Of a stretch of DNA of 49,320 nt, positions 25,062-33,809 are shown piece after piece. This DNA comes from Bacteroidales bacterium (GTDB lineage: Bacteria > Bacteroidota > Bacteroidia > Bacteroidales > P3), in assembly GCA_017479705.1 (NCBI GenBank), contig JAFVCA010000049.1:1-49320 (forward strand), read 5' to 3'. The notes under the pieces are model-generated. The model ran no database searches and was not told where the DNA came from. It saw only the letters and a program-made list of their open reading frames with translations. The position numbers and the translations under genes were made by a program. The stretch's first letter is position 1; each line of letters begins with the position of its first letter.

Positions 25062-26132
25062 TTAATTTGTTTCTTGCAGTTTGCAAATCTCACGGATAGT
25101 GTTTTCGGCCAACTGCATGAAGGCTTTGCTTTCGGGGGTCTCGGTGTCGGACCAGAGGGAGACGGGCTTGCCGCTGTCGCCACTCTCGGCTATGCTCTGC
25201 ACCAGCGGTATCTCGCCCAGCAGGGGTACTCCCATCTCAGCGGCAAGACGCTTGCAGCCCTCTTTGCCAAAGATGTAGTACTTATGGTCGGGCAGTTCGG
25301 CAGGTGTGAAATAGGCCATATTCTCCACAAATCCCAACACAGGGATGTCAAGGCCGGGGTTGCGGAACAGTTCCACACCGCGCACCACGTCGGCCAAAGC
25401 CACCTGTTGCGGCGTGCTGACGATGATGGCACCTGTGACGGGCAGGGTCTGCGCCAAGGTGAGCTGCACATCGCCCGTTCCCGGAGGCATGTCGACGACG
25501 AGATAGTCTATCTCGCCCCACCATGTGTCCGTAGCCAACTGTTTGAGGGCTCCGGAGGCCATAGGGCCGCGCCAGGCAAGCGCCCGGTCGGGGTCGACAA
25601 GGAAACCGATGGACATGAGCTTGACTCCGTATCGCTCTATGGGCAGCATATATGTCTTGCCGTCGTGCTCCTCGCCAATCACATCTTCCTGTCCCAGATT
25701 GAACATGATGGGGATGGAAGGACCGTAGATGTCGGCATCAATCAGGCCCACGGAGGCTCCCGTCTTGGCTAACGAGATGGCGAGGTTCACAGCCACGGTG
25801 CTCTTGCCCACGCCACCCTTGCCAGAGGCAACAACAACCACGTTCTTCACTCCCGGCACCAAATCGTGGGGGTCGGGTTGCTCCTGCTGGCGGGAGGTGA
25901 GGTTGACAGTGACTTCAGCATTCTCGTCCACATATTCATGGATGGCGTTGATGCAGTCGTCCGTCATGCGCTGTTTCATGGGGCAGGCGGGTGTAGTGAG
26001 AACCAGGTCGAAAGAGACCTTGTTGCCGTCTATGGCAATGTTCTCAATCATGCCCAGCTCGGTGAGGCTGCGCCCCAAGTCGGGGTCGTTGACATGGCTC
26101 AGGGCCATTTCTATCATTGTTGAGGTAATCAT
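25062..26132 (-). CDS. Mrp/NBP35 family ATP-binding protein
   Basis: A 356-aa cytoplasmic P-loop ATPase of the Mrp/ApbC group, a likely Fe-S cluster carrier. The N-terminal ~85 residues are a MIP18/DUF59 domain (HVNDPDLGRSLTELGM; TTPACP), then the deviant Walker A GKGGVGKST (residues ~104-112) and DMPPGTGDVQLT. The two-cysteine CxxC of many C-terminal regions is absent here; the equivalent place reads LPDHKYYIFGKEG. The neighbouring NifU-like gene supports the Fe-S role. Confidence 0.94.
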   Translation of the reverse strand: MITSTMIEMALSHVNDPDLGRSLTELGMIENIAIDGNKVSFDLVLTTPACPMKQRMTDDCINAIHEYVDENAEVTVNLTSRQQEQPDPHDLVPGVKNVVVVASGKGGVGKSTVAVNLAISLAKTGASVGLIDADIYGPSIPIMFNLGQEDVIGEEHDGKTYMLPIERYGVKLMSIGFLVDPDRALAWRGPMASGALKQLATDTWWGEIDYLVVDMPPGTGDVQLTLAQTLPVTGAIIVSTPQQVALADVVRGVELFRNPGLDIPVLGFVENMAYFTPAELPDHKYYIFGKEGCKRLAAEMGVPLLGEIPLVQSIAESGDSGKPVSLWSDTETPESKAFMQLAENTIREICKLQETN

Positions 26133-26138
26133 CTGTTT

Positions 26139-26188
26139 GAAATTAATAATTAATTATACCTGCGGAGGTTCTCCGCTCAACTTTCAAT
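26139..26188. repeat. Intercistronic hairpin repeat (tlpA-like / mrp spacer)
   Basis: Same element as at 25015-25061: post-stop ATTGAAAGTTGA, hairpin GCGGAG-AAC-CTCCGC (26162-26176) and AT-rich tail ending ATTAATTTCAAA just before the mrp start. Confidence 0.85.
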
Positions 26189-27259
26189 TTACTCGTTTTC
26201 TTCTGCCGGGGGTGTCCATTCCTGTTCGAGCAGTTTCTCCACTTGACGTTCCAGTTCGGCTCCGCGCAGGTTGCGGGCGACCACTTTGCCGTAGCGGTCC
26301 ACGAGTATGGTGCTGGGCACAGAGCTGATGCCGTAGGTTTTGCCGCCGGACGAGGTCCAGCCGTTCAAATCGCTCACGTGGTTGGGCCAACTAAGGTTGT
26401 CATCCCTGATGGCGCGTACCCATGCGTCATGGGTCTTGTCGAGTGACACACTGAAAATCTCAAATCCCTGGTCGTGGAATTTCTCATACATACGCACCAC
26501 ATTGGGGTTCTCACGTCGGCAGGGACCGCACCACGATGCCCAGAAATCAATCAGCACCACATTGCCTCTCAGGGAAGAGAGTCTGCGCTCGTTGCCTTCG
26601 GGGTCGTTCATGGCAATCTCGGGAGCCTCCATGCCCGGGTATACAACCCCCTGCAAACGGCGGTCAATGCGCTTCACAAAAGGGTCCTCGGGATAACGAG
26701 GCATCAAGTCGTCGTGTATCCTGGCATAGAGCGACACGTAGCTGTCAAAGTTATTGTCAAAGAATGTGACCAAGAAGGCACTCATCAGCAACCCCGAGTT
26801 GGCGGCCAACAGACGCGATGCACGATCTGGCAGCTGCGACTGCTGCTCGGGCGTCATGGCTGCCAGCAGAAGGTCGTTGAACTGGCGGTACAGCTCTACA
26901 TTTTTCGACCCTTTGCATGACTGGATAGTGAAGGCGTGGCGGTCGGCGAAATAGACCAGATTGAGTTTCACCTTGTCCTTGGGTTCAAGCAGTATGTGGC
27001 ACATGCCGCTGCCCTGCTCCGTGGTTTGCAGCACGTAGTAGGCGGGCTCCTTGTGCTGCAACTTCACCTTGAAGTCGCCGTCCTTGTCCAAGCGCACCGT
27101 GTCGACGGGCTTGAGCTTGTCTTTTACAATCTGGCTGATGACTATCTTTGCCCCTTGGGGAACACCACGCAGCGTGCCGCTGAGCGTCGAGGTCTGTGCC
27201 TGGATGCCGGTGAGCATCCCTGCAACCAATGCGATTAAAAAAATTATACGTTTCATCAT
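26189..27259 (-). CDS. TlpA-like thioredoxin family protein with DUF4369-type N-terminal domain
   Basis: A 356-aa protein with a signal peptide (MMKRIIFLIALVAGMLTGIQA), an N-terminal DUF4369-like beta domain (TLSGTLRGVPQGAKIVIS) and a C-terminal thioredoxin fold with the active site WASWCGPCRR and cis-Pro loop SSVPSTILVD. Such proteins act as periplasmic disulfide or peroxide reductases in Bacteroidota. Start 27259 (or Met at 27256) opens the signal peptide. It follows the S41 protease gene in the same run. The electron donor is not encoded nearby. Confidence 0.92.
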   Translation of the reverse strand: MMKRIIFLIALVAGMLTGIQAQTSTLSGTLRGVPQGAKIVISQIVKDKLKPVDTVRLDKDGDFKVKLQHKEPAYYVLQTTEQGSGMCHILLEPKDKVKLNLVYFADRHAFTIQSCKGSKNVELYRQFNDLLLAAMTPEQQSQLPDRASRLLAANSGLLMSAFLVTFFDNNFDSYVSLYARIHDDLMPRYPEDPFVKRIDRRLQGVVYPGMEAPEIAMNDPEGNERRLSSLRGNVVLIDFWASWCGPCRRENPNVVRMYEKFHDQGFEIFSVSLDKTHDAWVRAIRDDNLSWPNHVSDLNGWTSSGGKTYGISSVPSTILVDRYGKVVARNLRGAELERQVEKLLEQEWTPPAEENE

Positions 27260-27322
27260 GTTATGTCTTTTGAAATTAATCATTAATATGCTTGCGGTGT
27301 TTCAATTTTCACTTTCCATTTT

Positions 27323-28945
27323 TCACTTCTTGAGAGCCTTTTGCAGTTCATTATCGTTTCGCAGTGCCACGCGGAAGTAGGCTTCATCGCCAAACATTGC
27401 GGAGGCCAACTGTGCCTTGTAGTAATTGCGTATGTGCGGAGCGGTCTTTTTCAGGCTCTTCTCGTTGAGGCGAAGCCCTTTGCCTGATGCCGCACTCATG
27501 ATGCGGTTCCATGTGGCCTCGTCCATCTCATAGTTTGCCACAAACTTGTCGGCTGTGGGGTATTTCTTTATCAGCTCGGCGTAGCTGCTATACAATTGGT
27601 GGTGCACCACATCCTCCATCACCCCGCTGTCCAAAAGCTGGTTGTAGTATTTCCAGTTGGTGTCCAGCACGTAGGGTATGGTGAAGTCGGGCTGTATGCC
27701 GCCGCCGCCATACACCTTGCGCCCCTTCTTGGTGAAGAACCATTGCGAGGTGTCCGCTGTGGCGTAAAACATCGAGTCCGGCGAGGTGAAGTTGGAGAAA
27801 ATCCGCGTCAAGTAATCCATATAGTAGGCGTCGCTCCCCTTGTCGTAAGGCCGTTGTATGCAGCGGCCTGAGGGGGAGTAGTAGCGTGCCGTGGTCAGCA
27901 GCACGGCATCGCCATCCAGCAGGTCGAACTGGCGTTGCACCAATCCTTTGCCAAAACTGCACCGCCCTGCTATCAGCCCGCGGTCATTGTCCTGAATGGC
28001 TCCTGACACCACCTCGCTCGCGCTGGCCGAATGCTCATTGATAAGTATTGTCAGCTTGCCCTCCTCAAACAGGCCTCCCGATGTGGCGTATGAGTTGAAG
28101 CGGCGGCTGTGCGCTCCCTTGGTGTAGACTATCAAGTCCCCCTTGGGCAGCAATTCGTCCGCCATCTTCACTGCCGACTCCAACGAGCCGCCGCCGTTGC
28201 CGCGCAAATCCAGCACCAAGGCTCTCATCCCTTGCCCGTTCAACTGCAACAAGGCGTTGTGGAACTCCGATGCCGTGGTCTCGGCAAAGCGGGTGACCCG
28301 TATGTAGCCCGTGGTCTTGTTGAGCATCATTGCCGCCGGCACCGAGGCGTGGTGTATCACGTCGCGCTTAATCCTCACCTTGAAAGGCTTGCTGATTCCC
28401 TTGCGGTCCAGCGTCAGCGTCACGGTGCTGAAACGTGGGCCGCGTATCAGGTCGACCACCGCTGACGTTCCGCCTTCAAACTTCACACCGGACACCTTCA
28501 CCGTGTCCACCATCAGAATCTTGTCGCCGGGCAGCACACCCTCATGGGCTGCGGGGCTGTCCCCCTTCACCTGGAGGGCATAGATGGTGTCGTCCGTCCA
28601 TGCCAAGGTCACGCCTATGCCTTCAAAACGCCCCAGCATCAGTTCCTGCTCCTTGTCGATTTCCTGTGGGGGAAGGTAGGTGCTGTGGGGGTCTAAGGAG
28701 GACAACATGGCGGTGGCGGCAATAGTGGAGAGGGAATCCCAATCCACCTCGTCGACATAAAAGCGGTCTACAATATACATCAAGGCCTGCATGCGCAGAT
28801 CACCCTCGCTTGCCGACAGTTTTGCCGGGCCCGGCTCGTCCACATGGTGTATCACCAGTGTGCCCACCAGCATTCCCAATGCGGCTGCCAGCAGCACTAC
28901 GCCCAGCGAAAAGGTGTATTTCTTCTTCTCTTTCATTTTTTGCAT
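27323..28945 (-). CDS. S41 family carboxyl-terminal processing peptidase
   Basis: A 540-aa protease with an N-terminal membrane anchor (about residues 10-30), a PDZ domain (residues ~90-175; EGVLPGDKILMVDT) and a tail-specific protease domain with the nucleophile in EHSASASEVVSGA and Lys in FGKGLVQ. It cleaves proteins at their C-terminal tails in the periplasm. The start could also be Met4 (28936). The substrate is unknown; it heads the mrp-tlpA run and is preceded by the nudix gene. Confidence 0.93.
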   Translation of the reverse strand: MQKMKEKKKYTFSLGVVLLAAALGMLVGTLVIHHVDEPGPAKLSASEGDLRMQALMYIVDRFYVDEVDWDSLSTIAATAMLSSLDPHSTYLPPQEIDKEQELMLGRFEGIGVTLAWTDDTIYALQVKGDSPAAHEGVLPGDKILMVDTVKVSGVKFEGGTSAVVDLIRGPRFSTVTLTLDRKGISKPFKVRIKRDVIHHASVPAAMMLNKTTGYIRVTRFAETTASEFHNALLQLNGQGMRALVLDLRGNGGGSLESAVKMADELLPKGDLIVYTKGAHSRRFNSYATSGGLFEEGKLTILINEHSASASEVVSGAIQDNDRGLIAGRCSFGKGLVQRQFDLLDGDAVLLTTARYYSPSGRCIQRPYDKGSDAYYMDYLTRIFSNFTSPDSMFYATADTSQWFFTKKGRKVYGGGGIQPDFTIPYVLDTNWKYYNQLLDSGVMEDVVHHQLYSSYAELIKKYPTADKFVANYEMDEATWNRIMSAASGKGLRLNEKSLKKTAPHIRNYYKAQLASAMFGDEAYFRVALRNDNELQKALKK

Positions 28946-28963
28946 AACGGACAGTCTCGTATT

Positions 28964-29491
28964 TTATTGCACCCCTGACGGTGGCTGTGATGTACCGAAC
29001 TTGCGCCTCAGCGCGGCGGCAACAATCTCTTTGTGGTCAAAAGCCAAGGGGGGCAGTTGGTCCAACGGGAACCAACGTGCCTGGCGGGCATCGTCACCGC
29101 CTGCCACAGGGGTCTCTTCCACCTCAGTCATGAAAGCCACGGTGACGGTCCGGCCCCGTGGGTCGCGGTCCACGGCACTGAAGCTGCCAACCTCTTCCAT
29201 CGGGCCCTGCACGGCACAACCCGTCTCCTCTTCCAGCTCGCGGCGGGCGCAAGCCTCCAGTGTCTCATCCATCTCCATAAAGCCGCCCGGCAGTGCCCAC
29301 ATGCCCTTGAAGGGGTCGTTGCCGCGCTCCACCAACAGCAGTGCGTGGCCGCCGTCCTTACGGACACCGAACACCACGCAGTCCGCCGTCAGCATCGGTC
29401 TGGGATATTTGTAGCTGTACATCTGCAAGTCTCTCTCGGTGAGCCGCTGTGCTGTCAGGTTCAGGTCCTGGAGCCGAAGCGGCTCGGCCAT
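28964..29491 (-). CDS. NUDIX hydrolase
   Basis: A 175-aa hydrolase with the complete nudix box GGFMEMDETLEACARRELEEETG (read at about residues 69-91: Gly, Glu, Arg, Glu, Glu-Glu all present). The N-terminal part TADCVVFGVRKDGG... LLLVERGNDPFKGMWALPGG resembles the ADP-ribose/8-oxo group common in Bacteroidota. The start at 29491 lies 4 bp after the cysS stop; a second Met at 29422 (MYSYKYPRPMLTADC) is the more usual family start and is also possible. Substrate not known. Confidence 0.92.
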   Translation of the reverse strand: MAEPLRLQDLNLTAQRLTERDLQMYSYKYPRPMLTADCVVFGVRKDGGHALLLVERGNDPFKGMWALPGGFMEMDETLEACARRELEEETGCAVQGPMEEVGSFSAVDRDPRGRTVTVAFMTEVEETPVAGGDDARQARWFPLDQLPPLAFDHKEIVAAALRRKFGTSQPPSGVQ

Positions 29492-29495
29492 CCTT

Positions 29496-30959
29496 TTAGA
29501 TTTCCCAAGTGGCTCCGTCCTTGCCGTCCTTCACCGTCACGCCCAAGGTGGAGAGCTCGTCGCGGATGTGGTCGCTTGTAGCCCAATCCTTGTTGGCCTT
29601 GGCGGTGGCACGGACATCAAGAATCATCTTCATCAGCCCGTCCAACAGTGCGCTGTTGTCCGTGGCGGACTCGTCCCTGAGACCCATCACCTCAAACACA
29701 AAGGTGTCCATCACGCCCTTCAGCTCGTCAATGTCGGCTTGGGTCAGTGTGGCCTTCTTGTCGTTCACGGTGTTGATTACCTTGGCCATGTCAAACAGAT
29801 GGCTGATGACGATGGGGGTATTCAAATCGTCATTCATGGCGTCGTAGCACAGCTGCCTGTAGCCGCTGACATCCACGCTGCTGCTCTTGGAGGGCTGCAG
29901 ACGGCCCAGGGTCTTGTAGGCCTGCATCAACCGAGCGTAGCCCTTCTCAGCAGCCACCAGTGCCTCATTGCTGAAGTCCACAGTGCTGCGATAATGCGCC
30001 TGTAGGATGAAAAAGCGGATAGTCATCGGGGCGTAGGCCTGCGTCAACAGTTCGTGCTTGCCGGTAAAGAACTCGTCGAGGGTGATGAAGTTACCCAACG
30101 ACTTGCCCATCTTCTGCCCGTTGATGGTAATCATGTTGTTGTGCATCCAGTAGCGGCAAGGGCCGTGTCCGCACACTGAAGTCTGCTGCGCTATCTCGCT
30201 CTCGTGGTGGGGGAACATCAAGTCCATGCCGCCACCGTGGATGTCGAACGTCTCGCCCAGATACTTGGTGCCCATGGCGGTACACTCCGTGTGCCAGCCG
30301 GGGAAACCCACGCTCCAAGGCGAGTTCCAGCGCATGATGTGCTCCGGCTGGGCTTTTTTCCACAGGGCAAAGTCGCCGCTGAAGCGCTTCTCCTCCTGTC
30401 CGTCCAGCTCACGTGTGGTGGAGAGCATCTCCTCAATCACACGCCCGCTCAGCCGTCCGTAGCTCTTGAAATCTTCGTGGTACTTGCGCACGTCGAAATA
30501 GACGCTCCCGTTGCTCACGTAGGCATAGCCGGCATCCAGTATGCGCTGCACCAGCTCTATCTGCTCCATCACATGGCCCGACGCCAGCGGCTCGATGCTG
30601 GGACGCAACACATTCAGCGCATCCATAGCTGCATGATAGCGGTTGGTGTAGTACTGTGCCACCTCCATCGGCTCCAGCTGCTCAAGACGGGCCTTCTTGG
30701 CAATCTTGTCCTCGCCCTCGTCGGCGTCATGCTCCAGATGGCCCACGTCAGTGATATTGCGCACGTAGCGCACCTTGTAGCCCAGATGGGTAAGGTAGCG
30801 GAACAGCACGTCGAACGTGATGGCCGGACGGGCATGGCCCAGATGACCGTCGCCATAGACCGTGGGGCCGCACACATACATGCCAACATGGTCGGGGGTG
30901 ATGGGTTTGAAAAGCTCTTTCTGATGTGAAAGAGTATTGTAAATCAACAACTGTTGCAT
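29496..30959 (-). CDS. cysS: Cysteinyl-tRNA synthetase
   Basis: A 487-aa class I synthetase charging tRNA-Cys. The N-terminus carries the zinc Cys30 and HIGH-like [10 protein letters not shown]; further on [21 protein letters not shown] and the KMSKS-like KMGKSLGN motif. Length is normal. It is the first gene of the leftward unit cysS-nudix-S41 protease-tlpA-like-mrp-nifU-like-ATR, with a promoter at 30984. Confidence 0.97.
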   Translation of the reverse strand: MQQLLIYNTLSHQKELFKPITPDHVGMYVCGPTVYGDGHLGHARPAITFDVLFRYLTHLGYKVRYVRNITDVGHLEHDADEGEDKIAKKARLEQLEPMEVAQYYTNRYHAAMDALNVLRPSIEPLASGHVMEQIELVQRILDAGYAYVSNGSVYFDVRKYHEDFKSYGRLSGRVIEEMLSTTRELDGQEEKRFSGDFALWKKAQPEHIMRWNSPWSVGFPGWHTECTAMGTKYLGETFDIHGGGMDLMFPHHESEIAQQTSVCGHGPCRYWMHNNMITINGQKMGKSLGNFITLDEFFTGKHELLTQAYAPMTIRFFILQAHYRSTVDFSNEALVAAEKGYARLMQAYKTLGRLQPSKSSSVDVSGYRQLCYDAMNDDLNTPIVISHLFDMAKVINTVNDKKATLTQADIDELKGVMDTFVFEVMGLRDESATDNSALLDGLMKMILDVRATAKANKDWATSDHIRDELSTLGVTVKDGKDGATWEI

Positions 30960-30983
30960 ATTTCAGTTTAATATTTTATTTTG

Positions 30984-30991
30984 CAAAGATA
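30984..30991 (-). promoter_or_regulatory. -7 element TATCTTTG for cysS
   Basis: The minus strand reads TATCTTTG 25 bp upstream of cysS. Confidence 0.6.
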
Positions 30992-31048
30992 CGAATTATT
31001 CGCGATTCAGACAATCGGCCATTCCATTTTGTCGGCACTGCCGGATGC

Positions 31049-32035
31049 TCAATCGTCATACTCATAATAGTTGAACGAACGCTCCGTGACGCGGCTGCCT
31101 TCCTGCTCGTCGCCATACACCTGCACCCGCTGTTTGACCACAGGCCAGTCGTTCTGATAGGTGTAGTGGTAAATGACTTCCGTCTGCTCCTCAGCCTCCT
31201 CCTCCATCTCGTCCGACATGTAGGTGGTCACCACCTTGGTAATATTGTTCTGGTTGGCAAATTCGATGCCCTCGCCGGCGTAGATGCTGCCCAGCGTGTA
31301 GAGGAAATGGCTGTAGGGATTGTTCTTGGTGTCGTAGGTATAGTCCACCTTCTGCGACCCGTAGTCGCTCTCGATGGTCACCGAACTCACATTGCCGCCG
31401 CTCCACATCAGCTTCATTATCTCCACAATCTCCTCTTTGGTGTCCGCCGCCTTGCGGCACACCTTGTCCATAGCCATGGCGGGCACCCCCATGGCCTCGT
31501 GCATATAGGCCATCCAGCGCTGTTGCAGCGGGGTGGCAAGCTGGCTCTTGGTGGCTCCGGGCGACATCACCTCAATCCGCGACAACTTCTTGTCTTCATA
31601 CTTGAAATAGTATGACAGGAAGGCACGATCGGTGTCGTGCCGCTTGTCGAACATCTCGGCTTTGCTCAGATTTCTGCCCGAATAGGTGAAGACAATGCGC
31701 TGGTCCTCCGTCTCGATAAGGCTGATGCGCTTCTGACTGTAGGAGAAATAGGCTGTGCGGTCCTGTCCGGATGTGTTCGACTCGCCGTTGAAGACGATGG
31801 AGCGCAGCAGGTTGTCGTCCCAATTCCAGGTCTCGGTCAGCACCTTCGGCGTGGAGGAGGTGTTGACGGTCTCCCAACGGTCCGTCTCGGCGTTGTAGAT
31901 CTCGTCCACTACCTCGGACGAGTAGTATACCTTCTCTATCTCCCCTTTGGGCGTGTAGGCCCAGTCCTTCCCCGTACAGGCAGCCGTCAGGCTCACAGCA
32001 GCCAAGACGACAGCGCATAGAATATTGCTTTTCAT
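31049..32035 (-). CDS. Lipoprotein of unknown function, paralogue A
   Basis: A 328-aa protein with a lipoprotein signal (MKSNILCAVVLAAVSLTAAC; Cys20). The mature part repeats short beta motifs such as TETWNWDDNLLRSIVFNG, AYFSYSQKRISLIET and FKYEDKKLSRIEV, resembling YD-like repeats of surface lipoproteins in Bacteroidales. Start 32035 is chosen because it opens the signal. The downstream neighbour in the reading direction is cysS; the gene upstream (32445-33434) is a paralogue, the two sharing the same order of motifs. Confidence 0.85.
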   Translation of the reverse strand: MKSNILCAVVLAAVSLTAACTGKDWAYTPKGEIEKVYYSSEVVDEIYNAETDRWETVNTSSTPKVLTETWNWDDNLLRSIVFNGESNTSGQDRTAYFSYSQKRISLIETEDQRIVFTYSGRNLSKAEMFDKRHDTDRAFLSYYFKYEDKKLSRIEVMSPGATKSQLATPLQQRWMAYMHEAMGVPAMAMDKVCRKAADTKEEIVEIMKLMWSGGNVSSVTIESDYGSQKVDYTYDTKNNPYSHFLYTLGSIYAGEGIEFANQNNITKVVTTYMSDEMEEEAEEQTEVIYHYTYQNDWPVVKQRVQVYGDEQEGSRVTERSFNYYEYDD

Positions 32036-32444
32036 GATAATTGCTTTGTTTGCACGGAGTCCGTTGTTGCACATCAAGGCCGCTGCCGGTGGACTCCTTT
32101 AGGCCAGCAGTTGCCCATAAACGCTCCAATAACGTATGGTTGGGGTTTTTATTACAATCCCCTCAAAAAAAATCTGCTTCGGGCCCTGTACGCTCTTCCA
32201 CCACTCGGCTGCCCTCATACCGCGCTCACTCAGGGGCGCAATTGTCCAAGAAGACTGGAATAAGAGAAAAGGAGGTGTCGGATTGATGAGAAGTAAGGAG
32301 CGATGCCAGGGCGGACCGCAAACCAAAAGCCCGCCGCCCTGCTGCCGCTTTGGCCCCGCCGCGGGGTGGCCTCGGTATGAGGAGGCCCGGCGGCGGGAGG
32401 GTTGCGGCAACAGGGCGGTGGATCAGCGCCAACAGGCTGTGGGC
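32036..32444. other. 409-bp spacer with a strong GC-rich nested stem-loop
   Basis: No gene. The stretch 32334-32418 folds: a 15-bp arm ccgccctgctgccgc (32334-32348) pairs with gcggcaacagggcgg (32404-32418) with one mismatch; inside are CCCCG-CCG-CGGGG and GGCCTC...GAGGCC hairpins. It lies 27 bp after the stop of paralogue B, so on the minus strand it could end that transcript or stabilise its 3' end; there is no long T-run. Confidence 0.6.
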
Positions 32445-33434
32445 TTATTTGTACTCGAAATAGCGAGTGGTGGTGGCTTGATGGCGATAGTCTTCGTCAT
32501 CGTCGGTTTCGGTGTAGGTCTGGGTCAGGGGCCAGTCGCCGTCGTAGGTATAGGCGTAGGTGACCTCCTCGGTTTCGGGGTCGCCGAAGAAGAGCATTGA
32601 TGCCGTCATTACGGCTTTGGTGATGTTGTTCTCATTGAACATGGGGAAGGTGGTCTGCTCCCCAAAGCCAATCAGGCCGAAGAGGAAGTTCTGGTAGGGG
32701 TTGTTCTTGTTGTCATAGCTGTAATTGACGGTCGCAGACATGCCGAAGGCGGGATAGGTGGTTGACATGCTGCTGATGTTGTTGCCTGACCAGGTAAGGG
32801 TGAAGGGGAGGGAGATGGAAGCCTTGGCACCGTCAAAGCGGGAGGTGGCTTTGGCAATGAGGTTGAGTGTGCGGTCGGCCTGTTCAAAGGTGGGCATGAG
32901 ACCGCGGAAGAGGAGACGTTCCATGCGGGAGTCTTCCATGTCCGCAAAGTCTGTAGAGAAAGTGATTTTGGAGACCTTCTTGCCATCGTGTTCAAAATCG
33001 AAAGTCATCATCAGTACATTCTCACCCGAGTTTTTCTCGAATATTTTGGCCTGCTTCAGTTTCTTGCCGTCGTAGGTGATCTCCATGTATTCATCGTCGC
33101 TTTCGGCACGGGTGAGCTGGCTGCCGTCATAGGTGAAGTTGACCACCTCGTAGGGGTCGGATTTCTCGTTCACATTGTGCGTTTCGTAGAAGGCGATTCT
33201 AGACAGCTTCTTGCCGTCCCACGTCCATTCCTCGGCAAGGGTTTTGGGTTGGACATTGGTGTCGCTGTTCCAGCCGCCGTCTGTCTCGTCCCTGAACTGG
33301 TAGATGCTGGTGGAAGATTCATAGACTTTGCTGATTTGTTTTTTGGGGCTGTAGACACCCTCTTTCTCCGAGCAGGAGGCGAACAGGCAGACCACCGCAG
33401 CGGTTGCAAGGCTCATCAGAATGGTTCTTTTCAT
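32445..33434 (-). CDS. Lipoprotein of unknown function, paralogue B
   Basis: A 329-aa protein with a lipoprotein signal (MKRTILMSLATAAVVCLFASC; Cys21). It is a paralogue of the protein at 31049-32035: same order of motifs (SPKKQISKVYESS, LAEEWTWDGKKLSRIAFYE, VNFTYDGSQLTRAE, NYSYDNKNNPYQNFLFG, YAYTYDGDWPL). The repeated xYDGxxLxR elements suggest stacked beta hairpins. Function unknown; the pair probably arose by tandem duplication. Confidence 0.87.
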   Translation of the reverse strand: MKRTILMSLATAAVVCLFASCSEKEGVYSPKKQISKVYESSTSIYQFRDETDGGWNSDTNVQPKTLAEEWTWDGKKLSRIAFYETHNVNEKSDPYEVVNFTYDGSQLTRAESDDEYMEITYDGKKLKQAKIFEKNSGENVLMMTFDFEHDGKKVSKITFSTDFADMEDSRMERLLFRGLMPTFEQADRTLNLIAKATSRFDGAKASISLPFTLTWSGNNISSMSTTYPAFGMSATVNYSYDNKNNPYQNFLFGLIGFGEQTTFPMFNENNITKAVMTASMLFFGDPETEEVTYAYTYDGDWPLTQTYTETDDDEDYRHQATTTRYFEYK

Positions 33435-33738
33435 TTTAATGTTTAATTTTTTAGTTTATTATGTTGATGTACTTTTATGTCGAGCCACGGGTTGCAGTAG
33501 CGGGCAGCAACACCCGCAGGGGATGAAATCCGGAGACTCGTTTGCTGTAATAACGCATGTGACGGCGATTTCTTACAAAGGAAATTGTTAAAAAAATAAA
33601 AGTGCCGATTTGACATGCGTTCCACCTCCTGCCCATCGAAAAACGAGCCACAGGAAAGTTTATCTTTTTAATAACATAAAAAACAACGGTTTACGTAATG
33701 AGCAGAAGTTTTAACTTTTCGTATTGGAGTTTTCTTTG

Positions 33739-33746
33739 TATCTTTG
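33739..33746 (+). promoter_or_regulatory. -7 element TATCTTTG for ackA
   Basis: TATCTTTG, 63 bp upstream of the ackA ATG. The rest of the 375-bp gap 33435-33809 is AT-rich; I see no riboswitch or other gene in it. Confidence 0.6.
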
Positions 33747-33809
33747 AAAAATATTTATTGATGCAAATTATCGGGAACAAACTAACAAACAAACACATAG
33801 ATTACACTT

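Noticed and set aside
32099-32600. Frames across the spacer between the two lipoprotein genes
   Set aside because: They are translated GC-rich hairpin sequence and overlap the end of a supported gene.
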